Shown here: positions 34,318 through 41,739 of the stretch, in pieces
Layout of the letters: each line of letters starts with the position of its first letter
How positions within the stretch are numbered: the first letter of the stretch is position 1
Source: Pseudofrankia saprophytica
GTDB taxonomy: Bacteria > Actinomycetota > Actinomycetes > Frankiales > Frankiaceae
DNA length: 64,000 bases
Assembly (NCBI RefSeq): GCF_000235425.2
Contig: NZ_KI912266.1
Coordinates: 736,273 to 800,272, forward strand
Direction of reading: 5' to 3'
Notes under the pieces: model-generated
Database searches by the model: none
What the model was told of the DNA's origin: nothing
What the model saw: only the letters and a program-made list of their open reading frames with translations
Position numbers and translations under genes: made by a program

Positions 34318-35406
34318 CTACGCCGGTTCGGATCGATCCATGCCAGTAAGACGACGAATCACCTCAGGGGCATATCGAACGAACAATTCCACAGCGACTT
34401 CCACTGGGCCGTCCGCATCAAACTCCCCGGTTCCGTGAACACCATTTCGATACTTGTTGACTTCTTTAAATTTCTCGATATCCTCATTGGCAGTCTTCGG
34501 AAAGAATGTCAGCGCGACCGCCGCAAACTTGAATATGATTCCCCGATCTGGGTCGCGGGCCGGATTGCCCGAACTGTCAGATGGGAGCGGCCAGATCAGC
34601 TCTCGGACCGCCAAGCCAGAAAGAATAGACCCACCTTCATCCTCGAATCTAATCCTTTCGGCGATATCACCTCGAATGGAACCGAGAACCTTGTTTACAC
34701 ACATATCAATTCCGGCATAAGCCCACATCAATCGTTTGAATGGATCCCGTTCGCCCAGCACGAGAGATATCCATCGACCGATTGAAGATGCTGGACTCTT
34801 GCCGCTCTTCGGGAAGTAACTTTGAACGGACTTTAGATCTCCTAAGTCAAGGCTCTCGAAAGGTTTTTGAACTGACACCCTGGCTTGGCCTACTGAGAAC
34901 AACGGGATGGGGCGAGAAACATTCGGCCCGCACCGCACAAGTATCCCAGATTCTTCGATAAACTCAGAGAGGATTTCTGGGCCAAGTAGGCCAGCGAGGA
35001 CACCTGTAGCTAGGTCAAGGGTTCGGTTCCGAGCCTCGCGGCTGGAGTCAGCCGCTCGTCTCGCCGAATCGAAATCGAACCACCAGTCTTCAGATTCATC
35101 CTTCCCACTCCCGACAGAAATGTCCGAGCGTTCTTCCACCTTTATGCATACATAGATCCGTCCTTTCGTTCTCCAATCATCCGGCGCACTGTAGTCAGAT
35201 TCCACCTTTTTCGGATCGGAGAGACGGCCCAGGAAATAGAGAGCAGAACACTTAGCCCCAAGGATCTCGTCTGGCACCTCTCCAACTGTGACGCTTACAT
35301 GGCGGTGTTCGTGTTTGAACGAGATGCCATCCAACAATTGCGGCAGATCTTTATAGGTCTCGGCCGACCTGAAAATCCGGTACGTCCATAGGCTCGTCAT
35401 AACCAC
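34318..35406 (-). CDS. Large hypothetical protein with C-terminal HEPN-like motif (AICE cargo)
   Basis: The product of about 362 residues has an N-terminal half with beta-like stretches (HVSVTVGEVPDEIL, KGRIYVCIKVEE). The helical C-terminal half has KRLMWAYAGIDMCVNKVLG and KEVNKYRNGVHGTG. The RNGVHG motif in a helical context resembles HEPN domains (Arg-Asn...His), which in many defence and toxin systems are RNases, although the Arg-His spacing is one residue shorter than usual. The start GTG 35406 follows GGAGGGG. GC content is low for this genome. It is divergent from the Mrr-like nuclease at 35773. Confidence 0.6.
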   Translation of the reverse strand: MVMTSLWTYRIFRSAETYKDLPQLLDGISFKHEHRHVSVTVGEVPDEILGAKCSALYFLGRLSDPKKVESDYSAPDDWRTKGRIYVCIKVEERSDISVGSGKDESEDWWFDFDSARRAADSSREARNRTLDLATGVLAGLLGPEILSEFIEESGILVRCGPNVSRPIPLFSVGQARVSVQKPFESLDLGDLKSVQSYFPKSGKSPASSIGRWISLVLGERDPFKRLMWAYAGIDMCVNKVLGSIRGDIAERIRFEDEGGSILSGLAVRELIWPLPSDSSGNPARDPDRGIIFKFAAVALTFFPKTANEDIEKFKEVNKYRNGVHGTGEFDADGPVEVAVELFVRYAPEVIRRLTGMDRSEPA

Positions 35407-35772
35407 CGTCGCCCCTCCATCCGTCAACGCGGGCCGGTCCACCTGCTGCAAGTAGGTAGACCTTTACCTGAGCAGCGTACCGAAGGCGACAGTACATTGA
35501 GCGTCACACTGTCCGCATCTTGCGTCGCATTCAGTAATACGAATCGATGCCATCGGGTAGGGTGCCGCCATCCATCGGGACCGGCGACCAGGCATGGCCA
35601 GCGGGTCGGGATGGGCTCGAAGCTCGCGGCTGGAGGAATACCACATGATCAGCTCCGTCGTCCGCCACCGCCGACTTGTGTAGGTCACAGGTCTCACGAC
35701 AGTCGTGGCATCACCGCTCGTCCACGCCGTTGCCGTGCGCTAGAGTCCACATCACCTGGCTGGTACGTCATA

Positions 35773-36480
35773 ATGAGTGGCGTGGCGACCTGGCGCGACT
35801 ACCAAGAAGAGGCCGCAAAATTCTTCCGAAAAATCGGCCTGAGCGCCGAAACGGATGTACGCCTGCACGGCGTCAGAACCTTTCACGACGTCGATGTGGT
35901 CGTTCGCTCACACCATTTGGGGTTCGAGACATTGTGGCTAGTCGAATGCAAGCAATGGAACTCCCCAATTACGAAACTGCATGTTCTTGCGCTCCGCGAG
36001 ATCGTGTCAGACGTTGGCGCGGATCGTGGAATAATACTGGCGGAGAGCGGGTTCCAGAGTGGGGCGCTCGAGGCGGCCCGTCTTACAAATGTTCGGACGA
36101 CATCGCTCGCAGAATTAAGGATCAGCGCGAGCGATGATATCGGCCGAGCCCGCTTGCGTGAACTTCAAGATCGTATCAGCTCGTGTCGCGAGCGGTATTT
36201 CTCTCTCGGTAAGGAATTTCGTATCGAACAGGGACTGCGCCGGGAAGTCTTGATGCACTACGGGTACAGTGGTGATGAGGTTCTTCGCGCTGCGCGGCAT
36301 GCAGTCAATTCAGCATTGACAGGTTCTGCGCCGGATCAATTTGAGGCAATTTTGATGATGGGTCGGCCGAAGTTGTTCGCTTCTACGACTAACCCTATAG
36401 AGGTCGCAGACTTCGTCGATAACATAATTTCTGATCTTGAGAAAAAGCTAGATGCCGCCGAGTCGGCTCTGGAAGGTTAG
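35773..36480 (+). CDS. Mrr-type restriction endonuclease-like protein (AICE cargo)
   Basis: The 235-residue product has the Mrr PD-(D/E)xK core in residues about 10-110: RDYQEEAAKFFRKIG, then FHDVDVVVRS (catalytic Asp), LWLVECKQW (Glu-x-Lys) and ALREIVSDVGADRGIIL. Such nucleases cut modified or foreign DNA. The C-terminal 120 residues are helical and unknown. ATG 35773 lacks a strong ribosome-binding site, and the frame is open upstream to 35497. It pairs divergently with the HEPN-like gene, and both have lower GC than the AICE core. Confidence 0.75.
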   Translation: MSGVATWRDYQEEAAKFFRKIGLSAETDVRLHGVRTFHDVDVVVRSHHLGFETLWLVECKQWNSPITKLHVLALREIVSDVGADRGIILAESGFQSGALEAARLTNVRTTSLAELRISASDDIGRARLRELQDRISSCRERYFSLGKEFRIEQGLRREVLMHYGYSGDEVLRAARHAVNSALTGSAPDQFEAILMMGRPKLFASTTNPIEVADFVDNIISDLEKKLDAAESALEG

Positions 36481-36717
36481 CTACCTGCTTGGTTTATCGC
36501 GCCGATTCTGAGGGTCGGTGCCGTTATCGTCCCGGCCTGTACGATGATCCTCATCGGTGCGAGTGCTGCGACGCGCCGGGGAGCACGGCGCGCCAGCGCC
36601 GCGCGCATCCGCCGCGCGGCGCGGCGAAGCCTCTTGATCTCCAAATCGAGTAATTCGGCAACCTGCGGACCTGGTGGCGTACCCGTTCGGTCGGCGAGCG
36701 GATGACGGCACGGTGAT
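36481..36717. other. Junction between cargo and AICE backbone
   Basis: A GC-rich stretch with a CGCGCC/GGCGCG-rich dyad region (about 36575-36625). Base composition changes sharply here, from about 50 percent GC in the nuclease gene to the high GC of the backbone. No gene is supported. Confidence 0.4.
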
Positions 36718-37725
36718 GTGTGCGCTGAGCTGGAGGTTCGCTCGTCTGGGCTACGCGTTGACGAGCGGTCGGCTAGCGTTCGGCGGGTGGCTGGAGCCGA
36801 TGACGGGCGTGCGAACGGGCAGGCGTCGGCGGCTTCGCTCGATGTGGCTGCGGCCCGTCGTGTCCTTGTAGACGCCTGCGGCCTTGCATGGCTCGACCCG
36901 GGCGACGCGGGGCTGATGAGGCTTGGCGAGCACGCGGTGTTCCGACTTGCTGCGGCGCCTGTCGTCGTTCGGATCGGGCGGTCGGTGGCGTACCTCGAAG
37001 CGGCGCGGCGAGAGCTGGTCGTCTCGGAGTGGCTGACCGCTGGCGGGGTGCCCGTGGTCCAGACGGCTCGCGTGGCCGCCGCTCAGCCGCTCGTGGTCGA
37101 CGGTCGGGTAGTGACGTTCTGGGCGGCGGCTGGAACCGGCGACGACTACGGCTCCGCCGTCGAGCTAGCGGAGATTCTCCGGCGACTGCACGGGTTGGTC
37201 GCGCCGGTCGGCCTGGTACTCCCGGACCTCGATCCGTTCGCACGGGCCGACGCTCGTATCCGCGCTTCGACCGGGGTCGCGGACGAGGATCGGCGGTTCC
37301 TGCTCGACCGGGTGGCGGAGCTTCGGGAGAGGTACGCCGGGCTGTCGTTCGCCCTGCCGGTGGGGCCGGTCCACGGGGACGCGAACGTCGGGAACGTGCT
37401 GCGCGACGAGTCCGGGCGAGCGGTGCTGATCGACCTGGACGGCTTCGCGCGCGGTCCGCGGGAATGGGACCTGCTCCTGACCGCGATGTACGCCGACTCC
37501 TACGGCTGGCACAGCGCCGACGAGTACCGGGCGTTCGTCGACTGCTACGGCTTCGACGTCATGGCCTGGGACGGGTACCCCGTTCTGCGGGACGTTCGGG
37601 AAACGACGATGGTGATCTGGGTCGGTCAGAACGTCGGCGCAGAGCCTCGTGCGGCGGGAGAGTTCGCGAAGCGGATGGCTGCCCTGCGCTCGGGTGGGAG
37701 TCGGCGGGATTGGGCTCCGCTCTGA
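36718..37725 (+). CDS. Aminoglycoside-phosphotransferase-family kinase-like protein
   Basis: The product of about 335 residues has the APH fold. The nucleotide-binding lobe is VFRLAAAPVVVRIGRSVAYLEAARREL, with a catalytic loop GPVHGDANVGNVLRD (HGDxNxxN) and a metal-binding LIDLDGFARGPREWDLL. It phosphorylates an unknown small molecule. Actinobacterial AICEs often carry APH-like genes beside their regulators, so a resistance role should not be assumed. The start is unclear: GTG 36718 is farthest, and a later GTG at 36787 is possible. Confidence 0.78.
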   Translation: MCAELEVRSSGLRVDERSASVRRVAGADDGRANGQASAASLDVAAARRVLVDACGLAWLDPGDAGLMRLGEHAVFRLAAAPVVVRIGRSVAYLEAARRELVVSEWLTAGGVPVVQTARVAAAQPLVVDGRVVTFWAAAGTGDDYGSAVELAEILRRLHGLVAPVGLVLPDLDPFARADARIRASTGVADEDRRFLLDRVAELRERYAGLSFALPVGPVHGDANVGNVLRDESGRAVLIDLDGFARGPREWDLLLTAMYADSYGWHSADEYRAFVDCYGFDVMAWDGYPVLRDVRETTMVIWVGQNVGAEPRAAGEFAKRMAALRSGGSRRDWAPL

Positions 37726-37741
37726 AGGTGGCGCGACAGCG

Positions 37742-38008
37742 ATGATCGAGCAGTCTGGCCGAGGCGGCGAGATGACGGAGAACAGCACCGACGAGCTGAG
37801 CGAGATTCGAGCCGAGCGCGACGCGCTTCGCCGTGAACTCGGCGATCTTCGCGCACACCTCTGCGTAGCGTTGCGGCTCCTGCACCGTGGGCCTGGCCCT
37901 CAGGGAATCACGGTGCTGAGCGTCGCCAGTGATCGGGAGATCGTCGAGGCTGTCCGCCGGCTGGTAACCAACGCGACTCCCGCCTCATCCGAGGCACAGC
38001 ACCGTTAG
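37742..38008 (+). CDS. Small coiled-coil protein
   Basis: The 88-residue product has a helical segment ELSEIRAERDALRRELGDL, predicted to coil, then a short C-terminal region with VASDREIVEAVRRLV. ATG 37742 lies 17 bases after the kinase gene, with GAAGGTGG upstream, so the two are probably co-transcribed. ATG 37772 is an alternative. Function unknown. Confidence 0.5.
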   Translation: MIEQSGRGGEMTENSTDELSEIRAERDALRRELGDLRAHLCVALRLLHRGPGPQGITVLSVASDREIVEAVRRLVTNATPASSEAQHR

Positions 38009-38046
38009 CGGCGCAGGGAAACGACCGCGGAGTCGGCGATCGGGCG

Positions 38047-39471
38047 TCAGGCGGTAGCGGGCTGCCAGAGGCGGTGTTCGGCGGCCTGTTCGGTAAAGCG
38101 GCGGGCGATCGATGCGCGACCGACCTTGGCGAGTCGGCCGCGGAACTCGGTGACGTACTGGGCGCAGCGGGCTGACTTGAGCTGGTCGCCGATGCTCAAC
38201 GCCTGGAGAGCGACAGTGCAGGCGGGCTCGGGATCGCCGTGGTCGAGGTGGGCGTCGGCCAGCACCATGGCAGCGAAGAAGTCGGAACGGGCGAAAGTGC
38301 CGTCACTGCTGGCTTCGACGGAGCGGCCAGCCCAGGCGCGGGCGCCGGCGGCTCGGCCGAGGTCGCGGAAGCAGTGGCCGAACTCGGCTGACAGCTCGGC
38401 CTCGTCGAAGTAGGTGATCCACTCGGGGTCGTCATCCGGGTTGCGACGGGAGAACGCGGCCTCGGCCGCGGACAGGGAAGCGTCGCAGGCGGCGGCGTCG
38501 CGGTTCCCAGCGTGGGCGCGGGCTTCCATCGCATGGAACTGGGCGGTCATCGTCGCCGTGGCCACGTCCCTCGTACCGACCACGGCCGTACGCGCGAGAC
38601 ACGCCGCCTGGTGGAAGTCCCCAAGGAACGTGGCCTGGTGGCTCATCGCGGACAGGACGCTACCAGCGAGTCGGCGGTCGTTGGCGTGCTCAGCAAGGTG
38701 CAGGGCCTGCACGAGGTAGCGCTGTGCCAGCCCGTGGGTTCCGGCGTCGTATGCCATCCATCCGGCCAACAGCATCGACTCGGCAACGGTAGAGAACAGC
38801 CGCTCCCCCGTCGCGGCGTCGTACCGGCCGCGGAGCAGGGTAGCGACGTCGCCGGACAGGAAACTGATCAGACCGTGGCGGGCGTGGCCTCCGCCGTACC
38901 GGTTGTCCAGGCCGGCGAACATCGCGGTCGTCGCCTGCACAGCGGTGATGTCCGGGATGCCGACCCGGCGGTCGGAGCTGGGTTGGCGGGGCGCGCGGGG
39001 GCCGGTGTGCAACAGCCAGTCCAGCGCGGCTTCCGGCCACATCGTCGAGTCGGGCGCGGCCTGCTCGTTCGGCTGGTCGAGATCGGCGTGCCACAGCGTG
39101 GACAGGAAGTCGACGGTGTTCTCAACGCGCGGCCGTGCGGTGGGGACCTCGGGCAGGGTGAACGTCGGCTGTGCGGGCGTGGTGGTCTGGTTCGGGTCGG
39201 CGAGTCCGAGGCGTCCGGGCGGGATGCCGAGACCGCTCGCGAAGCGCTCGAAGAGCGCCAGGGTCTCCACGCGGCGCTTGCCCTGCATGATCCCGCTGAT
39301 GGTGGGCTGGCCGACGCCGATCATGCGGGCTAGCTGGGTCTGGGGGGCGCCGGTCCACTGCTGGTAGATCTTCAGCACCTGGCCCATGTCGCGCTCTGCC
39401 AAGGCCTTCGCCATGTCGGGGCGGTCCCACAGCTCGGGCGGGGGCTTGGGGGCGTCGCGATGTGGAGTCAT
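38047..39471 (-). CDS. XRE-type HTH regulator with TPR-like C-terminal domain
   Basis: The 474-residue product has an HTH at about residues 30-80 (QVLKIYQQWTGAPQTQLARM, then GVGQPTISGIMQGKRRV). A long helical repeat domain covers residues 160-470 (for example LVQALHLAEHANDRRLAGSV). This layout is common for regulators on actinomycete AICEs and plasmids. The repeats may bind a signal peptide or protein. The start ATG 39471 follows AGGAGCC. It is divergent from 39671 and probably controls the transfer/replication genes to the right. Confidence 0.8.
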   Translation of the reverse strand: MTPHRDAPKPPPELWDRPDMAKALAERDMGQVLKIYQQWTGAPQTQLARMIGVGQPTISGIMQGKRRVETLALFERFASGLGIPPGRLGLADPNQTTTPAQPTFTLPEVPTARPRVENTVDFLSTLWHADLDQPNEQAAPDSTMWPEAALDWLLHTGPRAPRQPSSDRRVGIPDITAVQATTAMFAGLDNRYGGGHARHGLISFLSGDVATLLRGRYDAATGERLFSTVAESMLLAGWMAYDAGTHGLAQRYLVQALHLAEHANDRRLAGSVLSAMSHQATFLGDFHQAACLARTAVVGTRDVATATMTAQFHAMEARAHAGNRDAAACDASLSAAEAAFSRRNPDDDPEWITYFDEAELSAEFGHCFRDLGRAAGARAWAGRSVEASSDGTFARSDFFAAMVLADAHLDHGDPEPACTVALQALSIGDQLKSARCAQYVTEFRGRLAKVGRASIARRFTEQAAEHRLWQPATA

Positions 39472-39670
39472 GGTCACGGCTCCTTGGTGCGGCGGGCCGA
39501 CGCGTGTTCGGGCCTGCACTGTTTGTCGCATTATCCACGGTCGGTATCCATTCGCGTACCTGTTCGTGCCGGCCGGGCGGCACAAGGCTGGCCGTCATGC
39601 CCGTCCTGCGGCTGTTCGCGCACGTAGGGCGGGTGATCGAGCCATGACCAGCAGGACAGGAGGATCACGA

Positions 39671-40168
39671 ATGACAGGTGACCCGACGGAACAAGAGGAC
39701 GGCGGCACCGCGATGCCGGTCGACGGCGAGCAACGACCTGCGGGTGTTCCTGACGCTGAGGGCGGCGTCTCCGCGCGGCCGTGGGCCGGGGACGACTGGG
39801 CGCTCGTCGTCGGCTCAGGCTCGGACCTGGCGGAGTTGTACGAGCAGATCGCCCGGCTTCCGACGGGTCTGGCGTTCGTCGAGGCGTTCGGGGATGTCGA
39901 CCTGGTCCTCGTCTACCGGCCGGCGGGTGAGCCTCGGTCACGGCGGGAACTGCTCGACGCGATCGCGGGCCGCGTCGTCAGCAACGGCGGGATGCTGGTC
40001 GGCTCGGACAGCTCCGACGCATGTCTCGGTGGTGAGCGGTTCATGACGTCTTCGGAGCGGGCCGCGTTCGCGGCCGGGCAGGCGGACGCGCTCAGTGCAA
40101 TGCGGCGGGCGCTGACAGGGATGCGCGGTCGGCGGAGCGGCGGGAACGCGGTGCCGGTGGCGTCATAG
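39671..40168 (+). CDS. AICE hypothetical protein with paralog at 45755
   Basis: The 165-residue product starts at ATG 39671 after ACAGGAGG. The core DLAELYEQIARLPTGLAFVE, then FGDVDLVLVYRP, is matched by DVGDLVAILADLPPDAFFTE and FGDIDVVLVFRH in the small gene at 45755. The two therefore share a domain of about 45 residues. The C-terminal part contains RFMTSSERAAFAAGQADALSAM. Function unknown. Its presence twice in one element suggests a role in the element's biology. Confidence 0.6.
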   Translation: MTGDPTEQEDGGTAMPVDGEQRPAGVPDAEGGVSARPWAGDDWALVVGSGSDLAELYEQIARLPTGLAFVEAFGDVDLVLVYRPAGEPRSRRELLDAIAGRVVSNGGMLVGSDSSDACLGGERFMTSSERAAFAAGQADALSAMRRALTGMRGRRSGGNAVPVAS

Positions 40169-40292
40169 GACCTGGCGTCGGACGGCTGACGGGCCGGACC
40201 TGCGGGCAATGCCTCGTGGGTTCGGCCCTCGCTGTTTCCGGGAGATCGGCGCTTCGCCGCTGGTCGGGGGCTGGCTGTCGTCCTGGTGGTGC

Positions 40293-40697
40293 CTACGCCG
40301 ACGTGAGATGACGAGCAATGCCGTCGATCCGCTGCTCGATGCGGAGCAGGACGGCAAGGATCTTGGCCTGGCCCTCGACCAGACCGGCGAACGCGTCCTC
40401 GGCGGACGTGCTCGGCGCGGAGGTGGCTCCCGGCGCGGGTTGACCGAGCAGGACTGACAGCAGATGGTCGGCTGGCCAGTCCAGCGCGCGGCAGACTGCG
40501 GCCAGCGTGGCGTCCTGGACGCGGCGGCGGCCGGCTCCGTGCTGCAACACGCGCAGCGTCGCGACCGACACTCCGGCCAGGTCCGCAAGTTCCTGTTGAC
40601 CGACTCTGCGGGCGGTCATCCGGGCATTGAGCGCCTGCGCGACGGCCCGCCAGTCCTCGCGCGGCGTGCGTACCGGCCGCTCCCCGTTCTTTACCAC
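40293..40697 (-). CDS. XRE-type HTH repressor
   Basis: The product of about 134 residues has an N-terminal HTH (residues about 15-70: AQALNARMTARRVGQQELAD, then LAGVSVATLRVLQHG and RVQDATLAAVCRALD). The C-terminal tail is helical (GQAKILAVLLRIEQRIDGIARHL) and probably dimerises. I place the start at GTG 40697, which may be leaderless. TTG 40736 is also in frame. It is divergent from the transfer operon starting at 40887, with a TATCCAA-CCA-TTGGATA dyad between, so it likely represses that operon. Confidence 0.7.
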   Translation of the reverse strand: MVKNGERPVRTPREDWRAVAQALNARMTARRVGQQELADLAGVSVATLRVLQHGAGRRRVQDATLAAVCRALDWPADHLLSVLLGQPAPGATSAPSTSAEDAFAGLVEGQAKILAVLLRIEQRIDGIARHLTSA

Positions 40698-40771
40698 AAA
40701 GCAAACAATATCGTTTCCGGGCTTAGGCGAGAACAACGCGACCTTACTACCTGCATTTCATCCAACGGCGC

Positions 40772-40788
40772 TATCCAACCATTGGATA
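40772..40788. promoter_or_regulatory. Probable operator, TATCCAA-CCA-TTGGATA
   Basis: A perfect 7-bp inverted repeat with a 3-base centre lies between the divergent XRE gene and the transfer operon. A related half site (CATCCAACG) stands 14 bp upstream. It fits an XRE dimer site. Confidence 0.55.
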
Positions 40789-40840
40789 CCCGCTCGACGA
40801 GCGCTCGGCGAGCGGCGCATCGTGTCCGTATCACCGAAGG

Positions 40841-40861
40841 CGCCCGGAACGTCCGGGCGCG
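40841..40861. other. GC-rich hairpin in operon leader
   Basis: GCGCCCGG and CCGGGCGC pair around AACGT, 26 bases before the first gene of the transfer operon. It may act as an attenuator or protect the leader. No T-run follows. Confidence 0.4.
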
Positions 40862-40886
40862 GGTGACTCCACGGAGGTGTGGCGCG

Positions 40887-41297
40887 GTGGCGATTCCTCG
40901 CAGGATTCCGGTGGCGTTCGGGGACGTGTTCCCGAACGGTGCGTACGTGCTCGGTGTGGAGCCGTCGAACGACTTCGAGAAGATGCGGGCGGGCGCGCCG
41001 GATCCGCAGGAGCTCGACAAGGAGACCGGCGTTCGCCTGTGGGTGGTTCGGATCATGGATGCGGATCCGACGGCGCGGACGGCGGAGCTGAAGGTGAAGA
41101 TCGCGGCGGAGGTGGCGCCGGTGCCACCGGACCCGATCCCGGGCACGCCGTTTCGGCCGGTGGAGCTGGTCGGGGTGCTGGTGATCCCGTGGGTGGACAC
41201 GAACGGGTCGCGGCCGCGGCAGATGTTCGCGCTGCGGGCCTCGGGCCTGCGGCCGGCTACCCCGCTGCCGGCTCGGCGCACCCAGGCGGCGGCGTGA
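40887..41297 (+). CDS. AICE conserved small protein, first gene of transfer operon
   Basis: GTG 40887 follows GGAGGTG. The 136-residue product contains PVAFGDVFPNGAYVLGVEPSNDFE and LDKETGVRLWVVRIMDADP, then KVKIAAEVAPVPPDPIPG and FRPVELVGVLVIPWVD. It looks beta-rich, possibly an OB-like or ssDNA-binding fold, but I recognise no signature. Small proteins of this type commonly precede the FtsK-like gene in AICEs. Its stop overlaps the next start in GTGA. Confidence 0.6.
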   Translation: MAIPRRIPVAFGDVFPNGAYVLGVEPSNDFEKMRAGAPDPQELDKETGVRLWVVRIMDADPTARTAELKVKIAAEVAPVPPDPIPGTPFRPVELVGVLVIPWVDTNGSRPRQMFALRASGLRPATPLPARRTQAAA

Positions 41298-41611
41298 GCA
41301 GCAAGCGCACGTCACCGACGCGTCTGTCGGCGCATCTGGCGGTCTGCGCTGGGGCGTCGGTCTCCGTCTACACCTATGACGACCGGTCGCCGATCCTGAC
41401 GCTGTCGACCGGGGACGTCACGGTCACGATCGCGCTGTCGACGACGGACCTCGACTCGACCGCGATGCGGTTCGCTCGGGACCTGGCGGACGCGGCGGCC
41501 CGGTTCGCCGAGAACTGCCAGCTTTTCACCGCAACCCCGAGCGCCACCGAGGCCGGCGAAACGTCCGGCCCGGCTTCGGCGGCGGTTCCGTCGATGTCGC
41601 GCGCGGCCTGA
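41294..41611 (+). CDS. AICE hypothetical protein, coupled to the gene before it
   Basis: The 105-residue product begins at GTG 41294, overlapping the upstream stop by four bases, so translation is coupled. It has a beta-like core (ASVSVYTYDDRSPILTLSTG, then DVTVTIALSTTD) and a helix RFARDLADAAARFAE, followed by a disordered tail. Function unknown. Position before the translocase gene suggests a role in transfer or replication. Confidence 0.55.
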   Translation: MSSKRTSPTRLSAHLAVCAGASVSVYTYDDRSPILTLSTGDVTVTIALSTTDLDSTAMRFARDLADAAARFAENCQLFTATPSATEAGETSGPASAAVPSMSRAA

Positions 41612-41739
41612 TAGCCGCGTTTTATCGCGGGTTTCCCGGGGCGCCGGTCTGAATCGGCGTCGGCGCCTCGGGGCCTGCCCTCTTTTCTCACGTTTCCTTG
41701 CCCTGGCTTTGCCCTGCCGTGAAACGGGTGGTATTCGTC

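Noticed and set aside
36485-36711. Small minus-strand gene after the Mrr-like nuclease
   Set aside because: The product is Arg/Asp-rich and lacks a ribosome-binding site. The region is a GC-rich junction.
36718-37725. Calling the APH-like gene an antibiotic-resistance gene
   Set aside because: Only the general kinase fold is visible. APH-like genes are common on AICEs with no resistance phenotype known.
39122-39598. Alternative minus-strand frame within the XRE/TPR gene
   Set aside because: It overlaps the HTH-encoding frame and has no motif of its own.
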